A stretch of 64,000 nt of DNA. Source: Myxococcota bacterium (GTDB lineage: Bacteria > Myxococcota > B64-G9). The position numbers and the translations under genes are program-made. The notes below the pieces were generated by a model. That model saw nothing but the letters and a program-made list of their open reading frames with translations. It did not search any database and was not told the DNA's origin. The stretch lies in assembly GCA_022710975.1 (NCBI GenBank), contig JAKLGA010000004.1:310001-374000 (forward strand), given 5' to 3'. This document shows positions 9,701-18,300 of this stretch, in pieces. Each line of letters opens with the position of its first letter. Within the stretch, counting starts at the first letter, position 1.

Positions 9701-12700
9701 CTGCTCGCCGTCGGTGGCCAGCAGCCGCAGCGAGTTGTGCGCGCGCAGGGCCTCGCGCGGTACGCGCACCCAGCCCTGGGCGTCCGGCGCGAGCTCCCAG
9801 AACACGGCGGCCGGATCGGCCAGGAAGTCGAGGCAGGCCGAGGCCGCCGCGGCCGCCTGGCCCGGCTGCACGGAGGGGCGCGGGGCCGCGGCCGGGCGGG
9901 GCGGGGGCCGGCTCTCGGAGGCGTAGCCCTCGCCGCCGCCGGCCTCGGCCAGGCCGGTCGTGGTCTTGCGCACCGGCCAGGGGTTCAGGAGCAGCCAGGG
10001 CCGCTCCAGCATGCTGCCCGGGTACTTCCGGGCGTAGCGCCGCTCGAGCACGTAGCGGTACTCGTCGCCGATGTCGCGGCCGGACTGGTAGCGCGCCGGC
10101 GGGCGCTCGAGCGGCAGGCTGCGCGGGCCCGGTCCGGGGCGCGCGGCCAGCGCGCCCAGGAGGTCGTGGGCCGGCTGGAAGCGCGTGGCCACCGCCAGCA
10201 CCCGGGTGCCCGGGCCGGCGTGGACCCAGCGCACGGCCACCGCCTGGTCATCGGCGCGGACCTCGGCCGCGGCCAGCGGCGGGCGGCGGCGGAGCTCGAG
10301 CATGCGGGTGGGCGAGATGGCCCAGCCCGCGGCGGCCTGGCCCGCCACCACCTGGATCTCGACCACGGCGTCGTGCTCCTTGAGCCACAGGCGGTAGGCG
10401 CCGGCCTCGAGCCCGCGGGCCACGAGCTGCCCCTGCTCGAGCGAGAGGCTCTCCAGCCGGTCCCGCAGGTAGGTGTCCCCGCGCCGCTCGAGCAGCGCGA
10501 AGCCCTCGGCGTCCACCCGCGCGCGGCGGCCCAGGTAGGGCAGCGACACGGCCTCGCCCCGCAGCACGTGCACGTGCGCGGGCAGGCGCAGGCGCTCGCC
10601 CGGCAGGCCGAAGCGCTGGCTGGCGCCGTCCGGCAGGCTCACCTGGAGCCAGGCGATCTCCTCCAGCCCGCCCAGCTCGACCCGGCCGCGGGCGTCCGCC
10701 TGCAGCGTGAGGTGGATCTCGCGGCGGAAGTCGCGGTGCTTCACGGCCACGTTCACCAGCAGGCCGGGGCGCGGCTCGCCGGTCTTGCCCAGCACGTACA
10801 GCACGTGCCCGGCCGCGGTGCGCGCCAGGTGGGCGTCGTAGAGGCGCTGGGTGCCGTCGATGCCGTTCAGCTCGTAGCTGCGCTCGTCGCTGAGCTCGAC
10901 CTTGCCGGCGTGCGTGAGGCTCGGCACCTTGGCCTGGAAACGGAAGCGGATGCGGCGCAGCCGCTCCGGGGTGCGGAAGCGGTGGACCAGGTCGCGGCCC
11001 GGCGCGAGCTCGAGCGCCGGCACGTCCAGGGTGGCGTGCTTGCCGTTCGCGTCCTCGGACTCGATGCTCAGGCGCGGCTCCTCGAGCAGCGCCTCGCTGA
11101 TCGGCAGCCCGTGCAGCGTGAGCCGCGGCCGCACCACCACCTCGGCCTCGCGGCCCTTGAGCAGCCGCTCGCGCTCGGCGTACAACCCGGCCGAGAGCTC
11201 GTAGGCCTCGCCGCGGTGCTCGAAGGCGTGGGCCGCGCACAGGGCGCCGTGGCGCAGCAGCGCCACCACCCGGCCCGGCGCGCTCGAGTAGGGCACCACG
11301 ATGACCGGCAGCTCCCCCGGCTTCTCGGCCGGGCGCGGGCGGTACTCGCGCCCGCCCAGCCACAGGCTGGCGTCGGGGAGCGGGCGGTGCTCCTCGTCCA
11401 GCACGCTGAAGACGTGGCCGGCCGCGCTCAGGCGCTCGACCGCGCGCAGCGTGCCCTTCCGCAGCATGGCCCGGCTGGCGCGCCCGTTGCCGATCAGCTC
11501 CACCACGAACACCCCCGGCCGGGACAGCCCGGGGAACTCGAAGGTGCGCTTGACCCGCCGCAGCGGCGGCTCCTGGTAGGTGTGGGTCTGCTCCTCGCTG
11601 GCCACCAGGCCGTCGAGGTCGATGCTGGCGTCCACCTCCCGGCCGTGGGCCTGGTGGTAGGCGAAGGCGTTCACCTCGAACACCTTGACCACCAGGGTCT
11701 CGACGTTCTTGACGAACACGTCCAGGCGCACCGGCTCCGCCGCGCCGAAGGCCGCGGGGTTGGTCGGGGCGAACTCGAGATCGACCCGCTCCTTGAGCGC
11801 CTCGAGCCTGGCCGGATCGGGCAGCAGCGCCGTGTTGGCCTCGAGGTCCCCGCGGCCGGCCAGCAGGCGGGCGGTGGCCAGCAGCTCCCGCAGGTGGTCC
11901 TCGCTGACCCACTCGCCGAAACGCTCCCAGGAGTCGTCCTCGAGCAGGCAGCGGGTCAGGTAGTCGTCCACCAGGACCTGGTCCGTGCCCACCGGCGCGA
12001 GCCCGGTCAGCGCGCGGAAGTCCTGGCCGAGATCGGCCGGGTGGCCGCGGTGCTCGCGGCGCTCGAGCAGCTCGGGCGCCACGTGCTCGGCGGCGCGCGG
12101 CAGGGCCAGGTAGGTGAGCAGCAGCTCGCGCGGGTAGCGCCCGCGGCGCCGCTCCAGGGCCAGACGGTGGTACAGCACGTGGGCCTTGAGCGAGTTGAAG
12201 GCCGGGGCCAGCCTGGCCACCACGGCCCACAGCGCGGCCAGGTGGGCCTCGCGGGCGTCGAGATCGTGATCCAGGTCCACGTCCGGGCCGGGGCGCATCT
12301 GCGCGAGGTAGACGTGCACGAAGCGCGGCTCCTGCCACAGGTTCGCGCGCGTCTTGGCCAGGGCCTCGAGCTGGGCGCGGGTCAGCAGCGCGTGGATGCC
12401 GAGCGAGCCGAAGCCGCCCGAGCCGCGGTGGCCGAGATCCTGGAGCACCAGCTCCACCAGCCGGGGGTGATCGGGCCGGCGCAGCCGCTGCAGGAGCTGG
12501 CGCCGCTTCTCCGGGCTCAGCTCCACCCCGGGCAGCCAGTCGAGCGCGCGCTCCTCGAAGCCGTTGAGATCGGACAGCTCCCGCAGCTCCCGCTCCAGGA
12601 AGCGCGCCCGGCTGACCAGCTCCGGGTCCAGCTTGCCGGGGAAGGTCTGCTGGCGCTCCTCGGCCTCGCGCTGGTGGTCGAAGCGCAGGTCGAGCTCGCG

Positions 12701-12946
12701 CTTCAGGTAGTCGAAGGTCGGGCGCGGGTCCGCGCCCGCCCGGAGCAGGGCCTGGCGGTGGCAGATCTCGCGCACGCGGCCGGAGGAGCCGTGACGCTCG
12801 ATCCAGGTCGCCACCAGCGCGTCCACCTCGCCCAGGCGGCCCAGGTGCTGGAGCTGCAGGCAGTGGAAGTAGTAGTGGTCCTCGGTGCCCGGGATGAGCT
12901 GGGCCAGGGCGCGTTCGCGATCGACGCCTAGGGAGAATTCTTCCAC
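6731..12946 (-). CDS. Very large protein (2071 aa) with macroglobulin-like segments
   Basis: I cannot name this protein. The N-terminal ~320 residues look helical and TPR-like. From about residue 370 there are beta-rich segments resembling the MG2/MG3 domains of alpha-2-macroglobulins, for example VRLDVFVKNVETLVVKVFEV and later RPGVFVVELIGNGRASRAML. A Pro/Ala-rich spacer lies near residue 1015. A charged, Ala-rich linker with a Cys cluster (DRCCDEEAEAPCEAEC) lies near 1315. Further helical and beta regions follow, ending in FYKDGYTDLRGRFDY. No thioester CGEQ motif and no signal peptide are seen, which is odd for a macroglobulin relative. The start is GTG 12946, with AAGGGGG 7 nt upstream. It overlaps the upstream gene by 19 nt, implying translational coupling. 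Confidence 0.65.
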   Translation of the reverse strand: MEEFSLGVDRERALAQLIPGTEDHYYFHCLQLQHLGRLGEVDALVATWIERHGSSGRVREICHRQALLRAGADPRPTFDYLKRELDLRFDHQREAEERQQTFPGKLDPELVSRARFLERELRELSDLNGFEERALDWLPGVELSPEKRRQLLQRLRRPDHPRLVELVLQDLGHRGSGGFGSLGIHALLTRAQLEALAKTRANLWQEPRFVHVYLAQMRPGPDVDLDHDLDAREAHLAALWAVVARLAPAFNSLKAHVLYHRLALERRRGRYPRELLLTYLALPRAAEHVAPELLERREHRGHPADLGQDFRALTGLAPVGTDQVLVDDYLTRCLLEDDSWERFGEWVSEDHLRELLATARLLAGRGDLEANTALLPDPARLEALKERVDLEFAPTNPAAFGAAEPVRLDVFVKNVETLVVKVFEVNAFAYHQAHGREVDASIDLDGLVASEEQTHTYQEPPLRRVKRTFEFPGLSRPGVFVVELIGNGRASRAMLRKGTLRAVERLSAAGHVFSVLDEEHRPLPDASLWLGGREYRPRPAEKPGELPVIVVPYSSAPGRVVALLRHGALCAAHAFEHRGEAYELSAGLYAERERLLKGREAEVVVRPRLTLHGLPISEALLEEPRLSIESEDANGKHATLDVPALELAPGRDLVHRFRTPERLRRIRFRFQAKVPSLTHAGKVELSDERSYELNGIDGTQRLYDAHLARTAAGHVLYVLGKTGEPRPGLLVNVAVKHRDFRREIHLTLQADARGRVELGGLEEIAWLQVSLPDGASQRFGLPGERLRLPAHVHVLRGEAVSLPYLGRRARVDAEGFALLERRGDTYLRDRLESLSLEQGQLVARGLEAGAYRLWLKEHDAVVEIQVVAGQAAAGWAISPTRMLELRRRPPLAAAEVRADDQAVAVRWVHAGPGTRVLAVATRFQPAHDLLGALAARPGPGPRSLPLERPPARYQSGRDIGDEYRYVLERRYARKYPGSMLERPWLLLNPWPVRKTTTGLAEAGGGEGYASESRPPPRPAAAPRPSVQPGQAAAAASACLDFLADPAAVFWELAPDAQGWVRVPREALRAHNSLRLLATDGEQALELAVPLPEAQAAPQDLRLQDGLDPQGHFGERKQVSLLQAGEALTVADVTTAELERFDSLARVFGLFQALSRDPHLDRFAFLLDWPGLPPEEQRRLLSEHACHELHFFLWRKDPAFFQAALAPYLAHKREQTFLDHYLLGRDLEGYLEPWAFGQLNAAERALLVRRVTRALPGGRRHLRGLTELIPRDPGQEDQLFEAALAGGKLAAGDELGMEQAKGRAVAKRRAKRDEAERSRAGVGGAMPTGLAMKSMAARPPPAPAPAAEMALDRCCDEEAEAPCEAECLEADLALRQEVQPLFQAVEKTEEWAENNYDRLPIEQQTAELIKPNRFWLDYVEHDGERPFLSRHLAEAVGSFPEMMLALAVLDLPLRAEAPEVTFEGEAMTIRCRAPAVVLHQAILPTEPAAESAGILASQHYFRADDRYTYEDGAQVEKYVTGELLVHTVYQGQAVVTNTTSSPQPLEVLLQLPRGALPLSDAAVTRGVRLRLEPYTTERLEYDFYFPAAGDFAHFPVHVSRQGALLAAAAPRTLHVVAAPSQEDQTAWAWVSQNASAEECLRYLEGANLARLELDKMAWRMRDKRFFLAALELLRERQHYHDVLWSYALKHGDAHAAGEYLRHQEGFLRESGLWLRSPLVDIEPVRRRWYQHLEYAPLVNARVHKLGARRKILNDRLAEQWQRFLEVLQYKPALDDEDWLEACYYLLLQERVEEALEAFGRVDRARVAEGLQWDYLAALVALLQEEPARARALAAPHRDHPVDRWRKRFQAVLAQLDERDGQATGVVDEDSRAERQDRLAAGEPAFDFQVENKVLTLHHQNLTRCRVNYYRMDIELRFSRQPFVQEGTGAFGFIRPNRSDELTLPSATGTFVLELPPELHAAHAVVEVVAAGVQKSQVHYAHALVVQVSENYGQLRVSHQGDGAACPKAYVKVYARMRGGAVTFYKDGYTDLRGRFDYASLSTDELDRVERFAILVLHETHGAVIREAAPPKR

Positions 12947-15276
12947 GCTTCGACCCCCTTGCGGTTGGCGAGCCAGAGGCAGAGTGATCCGAGCACATAG
13001 CAGGCCACGGCCAGGAGCTGGGTGGCCCGGTAGCCGAGGTTCATGGCGAGCGCGACCGCGAGCGCCGAGCCCAGCACCGAGGCCGCGCCGTTCACCCCCC
13101 AGGCCCACGGCACCAGGCCCGGGCCGGCGGCCGCCACGGCCTTGAGGCCCAGCGGCATCATGCGGCCCATGAGCAGCCCGGCCGGCACCAGCAGCGCCCC
13201 TGCGATGAGCACCCGCAGCCCGAGCGGCAGGCCGACCGCCGCGCGGAAGAGCGGCCCCAGCCCGAAGCCGTACAGCGCGACCAGCGCGGTCAGCAGCCCC
13301 ACGCTCACCAGGGCCGCGCGTGGCGCGCGCCCGGGCGCGACCCGCTGGGTGAGCCGCGCGCCCAGGCCGCTCGAGGCCAGCAGCACCGTCAGCACCACCC
13401 CCAGCGCGTGGGTGGGGTGACCCAGGAACAGGATGAAGTGCTGCATCCAGGCCATCTCCAGGCCGATGAAGCCCACCCCCAGGCCCACGAAGTACCCCAG
13501 CCCCAGCAGCCGCCGGCCGCGCTGGCCGCGGAGCTCCGCCCGGCCGAGCAGCGCGAGCGGCCCGAGCAGGAAGAGCAGGCAGGCTGACAGCACCACCACC
13601 AGCAGCACCCCCAGCACGCGCACGCCCGTCTCGCCCTGGCTGGAAAGGGCCGCCCCCAGGAAGTCGCCCGGCCGGGTGGTGTAGAAGAAGAACGGCCGGT
13701 CGTCGGTGGGCGGGGCGATGTCCAGCGGGTAGGCCTCCCACAGGGCGGCCGGGTCTGGCGCGCGCGCCAGGTTCCCCAGCACGTCGCCCGGCGCGACCGG
13801 GCCGTCCGGGTCGTACAGCACCCGCAGCCCCTCGGCCCGGCAGGTCGCGCGCAGCGTCTCCAGCTCCTCGGGGCTGAAGGGCGAGGCCTTCATCAGGAAG
13901 GTCCCGGCCCGGTTGCCGGCGGCGAAGAAGAAGTGCCGCCCGCGCTCGCTCACCCCGCGCAGCCGCAGCGCCTCGACCCCCAGCGACACCAGCCGGGCGA
14001 ACTCGCGCGGCGGCTCGCGTAGCCAGCGCGTCATGCTGAGCAGCCCGTCCGGCTTCAGGTGGCCCAGGAAGTCGCCGAAGGCCTCCAGGGTGTAGAGGTT
14101 GTTCTCCGACAGCGCGAAGGCGCCGGCCGAGGTGGCCGCCCAGGTGTCCACCAGGGTGGCCTGGATCACGTCGTAGCGGGTGTCGCGGCTGCGCACGAAG
14201 CTGCGGCCCTCGGCCACCTGCACGTCCACGTCGGGCCGGAAGTACAGCCGGCCCGAGTAGTCCGCGTACCGGCCGCGCATGATGTCGTCCACGATGATGG
14301 GGTTGAGCTCCGCGCCGCTCACCCGGCCCACCCCGCGGGAGAGCGCCCCGACCACGTCCGCGCCGCCGCCCGGGCCGATGATCAGCGCGTGCCCGCCCGG
14401 CCGGAGCGCGTGCACCAGGGAGGCCAGGCGCGCCTCCACGAAGCGCGAGGCGGTGCGGGCGGCCTGCTCGAGCGGGCCGCGGAAGATGGCCGTGGCCGCG
14501 TCGGAGTCGATGTGCATCCACAGCATCGGTTCGCGGGTGTCGGACACGGTCACCCGCGAGAAGGAGTTCCAGCCGGCGAACACCACCTTGCCCTCGTCGG
14601 TGGCCTTGACCGAGGGCACCCGGAAGAGCCCGAGGCCGAGCTGCAGGGCCACCAGCCCCGCCGCGGCCAGCGCCAGGGCCCCGTGGACCAGCCGCGGCCG
14701 GAGGCGCGCCTGGAACAGCACCCCGCCCAGCGTCGCCAGCGCGCCCGCCAGCAGCACCGCGCCGGGCCCGCCCAGCAGATCGAGGGCGGGCAGGGTGAGC
14801 AGGCAGCCCGCGGCCGCGCCGACGAGATCGGCCCCGTACACCCGGCTCACCTGGGCCGGGAGTGCGCTCACCGCGCTGGACAGGCACAGGCCGCTCCAGA
14901 AGAAGGGCAGGGCGCAGGCGCCGAACAGCAGCGCCAGACGCGGGAGCGCGGCCCAGCCGAGCTCGGGTGGGATCTGGACGGAGAGCGCCACCCACAGCGC
15001 GAGCGCGGTCGCGGCGGCGAACAGCGCCGCGTGCAGCCCGAGGGCGCGGGGCAGGCGCTCGGGCGAGGGCAGCCGGCCGCGCAGGTAGAGCCCCACCCCG
15101 GCCACCCCGGTGCCGAACAGCGCCACGCTCACCACCAGGAAGGCGAAGTGGTAGAAGAGGGTGACCGAGAAGATGCGGGTGAGGGAGAGCTCGAGCATCA
15201 GGCTCGCCCCGGCCACCAGCCCGACCCCGAGCAGGGTGGGCCAGCGGACCGCGCTGGGCTCGGGCGCCTCGCTCAT
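12928..15276 (-). CDS. Membrane-embedded spermidine synthase-like protein
   Basis: This 782-residue protein has three parts: about seven transmembrane helices, a soluble SAM-binding domain, and a second set of six or seven helices. The nucleotide-binding loop HALIIGPGGGADVVGAL and the region DYSGRLYFRPDVDVQVAEGR follow the spermidine synthase fold. Members of this 'fused spermidine synthase/MFS-like' group are common in environmental bacteria, but their substrate is not known. Whether polyamine is made cannot be told. ATG 15276 has GGAGG 8 nt upstream and a promoter pair about 45 nt upstream. The next gene starts inside its last codons, so the two are probably made together. Confidence 0.8.
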   Translation of the reverse strand: MSEAPEPSAVRWPTLLGVGLVAGASLMLELSLTRIFSVTLFYHFAFLVVSVALFGTGVAGVGLYLRGRLPSPERLPRALGLHAALFAAATALALWVALSVQIPPELGWAALPRLALLFGACALPFFWSGLCLSSAVSALPAQVSRVYGADLVGAAAGCLLTLPALDLLGGPGAVLLAGALATLGGVLFQARLRPRLVHGALALAAAGLVALQLGLGLFRVPSVKATDEGKVVFAGWNSFSRVTVSDTREPMLWMHIDSDAATAIFRGPLEQAARTASRFVEARLASLVHALRPGGHALIIGPGGGADVVGALSRGVGRVSGAELNPIIVDDIMRGRYADYSGRLYFRPDVDVQVAEGRSFVRSRDTRYDVIQATLVDTWAATSAGAFALSENNLYTLEAFGDFLGHLKPDGLLSMTRWLREPPREFARLVSLGVEALRLRGVSERGRHFFFAAGNRAGTFLMKASPFSPEELETLRATCRAEGLRVLYDPDGPVAPGDVLGNLARAPDPAALWEAYPLDIAPPTDDRPFFFYTTRPGDFLGAALSSQGETGVRVLGVLLVVVLSACLLFLLGPLALLGRAELRGQRGRRLLGLGYFVGLGVGFIGLEMAWMQHFILFLGHPTHALGVVLTVLLASSGLGARLTQRVAPGRAPRAALVSVGLLTALVALYGFGLGPLFRAAVGLPLGLRVLIAGALLVPAGLLMGRMMPLGLKAVAAAGPGLVPWAWGVNGAASVLGSALAVALAMNLGYRATQLLAVACYVLGSLCLWLANRKGVEAWKNSP

Positions 15277-15321
15277 CCTCGGGTCCTCCAGGGTCTCCTC
15301 AAGGGCTCCTCCAGGCCGGGG

Positions 15322-15350
15322 ACGGTAGCACGGGAGGGGGCTGATCCCAA
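15322..15350 (-). promoter_or_regulatory. Predicted promoter for the spermidine synthase-like gene
   Basis: Read on the minus strand: TTGGGA (15350-15345), a 17-nt spacer, TACCGT (15327-15322). It lies between the upstream lipoprotein gene and the ATG at 15276. Confidence 0.5.
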
Positions 15351-15383
15351 GAGGAAGGGAGGGGAAGGGTACCGTCCGTTCGG

Positions 15384-18300
15384 TCAGCCCGGATTGTAGG
15401 AGTTCAGCGGTCCCCAGCAGTACATCGCCCCGTCCTCGAGAATGCCGCATGGAGTCGAAATGCTCTCGAAGCGCATGGCTGGATCCGGTTCAAGAAGGAC
15501 ATACGGGCAGCCCGTGCCTTGGCTCCAGCAGATGACGCTCCCATCCTGGCGCAGCGCACAGTTGCTCTCCCAGTTACAAGCTACGTCGGATTCGATCCAG
15601 TTCATGGAGATGGAGGCGAAGCCTGGCTCCACCGGAGGATGGTAGGGCATGAATCCCCAGCAGCTGATGCTCCCTTCCTGGTGAAGGGCGCAAGATCCAC
15701 CGATTCCTGAGGTCACGGAGACGAAGTCGGAGTCTCCAGGCGCCACGATCGGAGCCCCTGCAGGCCCTCCCCAGCAAGTTGCGGTACCATCCTGGCGTAG
15801 GGCGCAGTTGTGACCTGAACCTGCAGCGATGGACGTGAAATCACTGAATGCAGGAGCGCTCGACTCCCCGCTGTCGTCCGAGCCCCAGCAGTGGATGGTG
15901 CCATCCTGTCTGAGCGCGCAGCTGTGCCCGTCCCCTGCCTCGATGGCGACGAAGTCTGTGCCTGGCGGCGCTTGCGCACATCCGAAATAGTCGGTTCCCC
16001 AGCACGAGATGCTGCCGTCCAGGTGCAGGGCGCATGCGTGCGCCAGACCCGCGGCTACCGCTGCGTAGTCACTGCGCGGTGGCGCTTCCATGTGGTTAAA
16101 ACGGACTCGGTCGCCCCAGCAGGCTGCTGTTCCGTCCGTCCGCACCCCGCAGACAGAACGGTAATGATAGTTGACCATGGCGAATCGTGCACCCGTCGGC
16201 GCGGTGGCCTCTCCGCCGGCATTCGCTCCCCAGCAGGTGATGCTGCGGTCACCGCGCGAGGCACATGCCGAGAGGGTACCAACCGCGATGGAGGTGAACC
16301 CATCCCCCGTGGGCGTCTGGTTGATCCCATTTTGGTCGGAGCCCCAGCAAGTGATGCCACCGCGCGCGTTCCGGGCGCAAGTGTTGAATGCTCCTGCTGC
16401 CACCTCGACCCAGTCATTGCCCGTCGGCGGGGCGATCGTGCCAGCGCCTCCGCTGCCCCAGCAGGCCAGCGAGCCGTCTGCTGCCATGGCGCATGCGTGT
16501 TCGTAGCCTGCCGTGATCTGAGAGAAACCTGGTCCAGGAGGCGGTCCTTCACCTTGCGATCCGAGGCAGAGGATCGAACCATCCGATCTGAGCGCGCAGC
16601 TGATCCTGTCTCCGCGGCTCAAGTCGATGAACTCCTTGCCCTGGGGCTCGAGTGTTGGGCCGGCAGAAGGGCTCCAGCAGTGAATCGATCCGTCGTCCTC
16701 GAGCGCACAAGCGCTATGGATGGAGTTGCCGGACACCTTGACGAAGTTCGTGCCTGGCGGAGGGTTGTCCTCTTCGTCCGTGGGGCAGCAACAGTACAGG
16801 GAGCCGTCACTCCGTAGCCCACAGAGGTAGTTGAAATCCTCCTGTGAGGTAGGTCGGTCGGCAGCTGCGATTGACGAGAAGGTCAGACCGGCTGCCACGA
16901 ACGGTAGGCCCGATCTCGGCATCAATCCCCAGCAGCTCGCTTGCCCTTGGTCGTCGAGCGCGCATGCATGGAGATCTCCCACTGCCAGAGTTGGCCTGGG
17001 TGGGGTGGAGCAGGAGAGCACGATGGTGGTGATGGGCGCCAGCTCGATGCCGCCGCTGCCGTTCGCCAGGATGCACACCTGGTGAGGGGACAGGCCCTGG
17101 TCCGCCACCAGCACCTCATAGGTCGCCCCCTCGGGGAGGCCGGTCGGGAAGGTGAATGCTCCGTCGGCGTCCACGACGAGGTCGTCCCCGCCGTTGTTCT
17201 GCAGCACGAGCCAGTTGCCCGCCTCCAGCCCGGTCACGGTCCCGCCGACCGTGAACAGGTCCAGGGCGCAGTCCACGGCCACGTCCTCGACGTCCGCCCC
17301 GGCCAGCGCTCCCTCGCCCCGGGTGACCGTGCAGGTCTGGCTGGGCGAGGTGGGCTGGGTGAGCACCGTGACCGAGTAGTCGCTCCCGTCCGCCAGCGCG
17401 GCCGAGAAGGTGAACGGGCCGTCCTCGGTGAGGATGAGGTCGTCCCCCAGGTTGTTCTGCAGGACGACCTCGTTGCCGGGCTCCAGCCCGGTGAGGTCGC
17501 CCCCCACGCGGTACACCTCGGTCGCGCAGATGACCGCCACGTCCTCGACGTCCATGCCCGAGAGCGTCCCGGTACCGCGGATCACCGTGCACGTCTGGTT
17601 CGGCGAGGTGGGCTGGGTGAGCACCGTGACCGAGTAGTCGCTCCCGTCCGCCAGCGCGGCCGGAAAGGTGAACGGGCCGTCCTCGGTGAGGATGAGGTCG
17701 TCCCCCAGGTTGTTCTGCAGGGTGATCTCGTTGCCAAGCGCGAGCCCGCTCAGGTCGCCGCCCACGGTGTAGGCCTCGGTCGCGCAGGTGACCGCGACGT
17801 CGAGGACGTCCACACCGGCGAGCGTCCCGCCGCCGCGGGCGACCGTGCAGATCTGGTTCGGGGAGGAAGGCTGGGTCCGGACCGTGACCGAGTAGTCGCT
17901 ACCGTCCGCCAGCGCGGCGGGGAAGGTGAAGGGGCCATCGGCCGCCAGGATCAGATCGTCCCCGAGGTTGTTCTGCAGGACGACCTCGTTGCCCGGGGTC
18001 AGGCCAGCCAGGGTGCCGCCGATCGAGTAGGGGATGGTCGCGCAGGTGACGACCGCAGCATCGTAGGGAGCCCCGTCGAGGCTGCCCTGCCCGGACTCGA
18101 CCGTGCAGAGCTGGTTCGGCGAGGTGGGCTGGACGAGCACGCTCACCGAGAACGGGCCGAGGTCCGGGAGCGGCGTGGCGAACACGAACGGCCCGTCGGC
18201 CGAGAGGACCAGGTCGTCCCCCAGGTTGTTCTGCAGGACGACCTCGTTGCCCGGCGCCAGGCCGGCCAGGCTGCCCCCGACCGTGAAGAGGTCGGCGCTG

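Noticed and set aside
6692-12931. Open frame of over 2000 codons on the plus strand
   Set aside because: It lies exactly antisense to the 2071-residue gene, is rich in Gln/Leu/Gly/Ala/Val/His, and arises from the G+C-rich third positions of the real gene.
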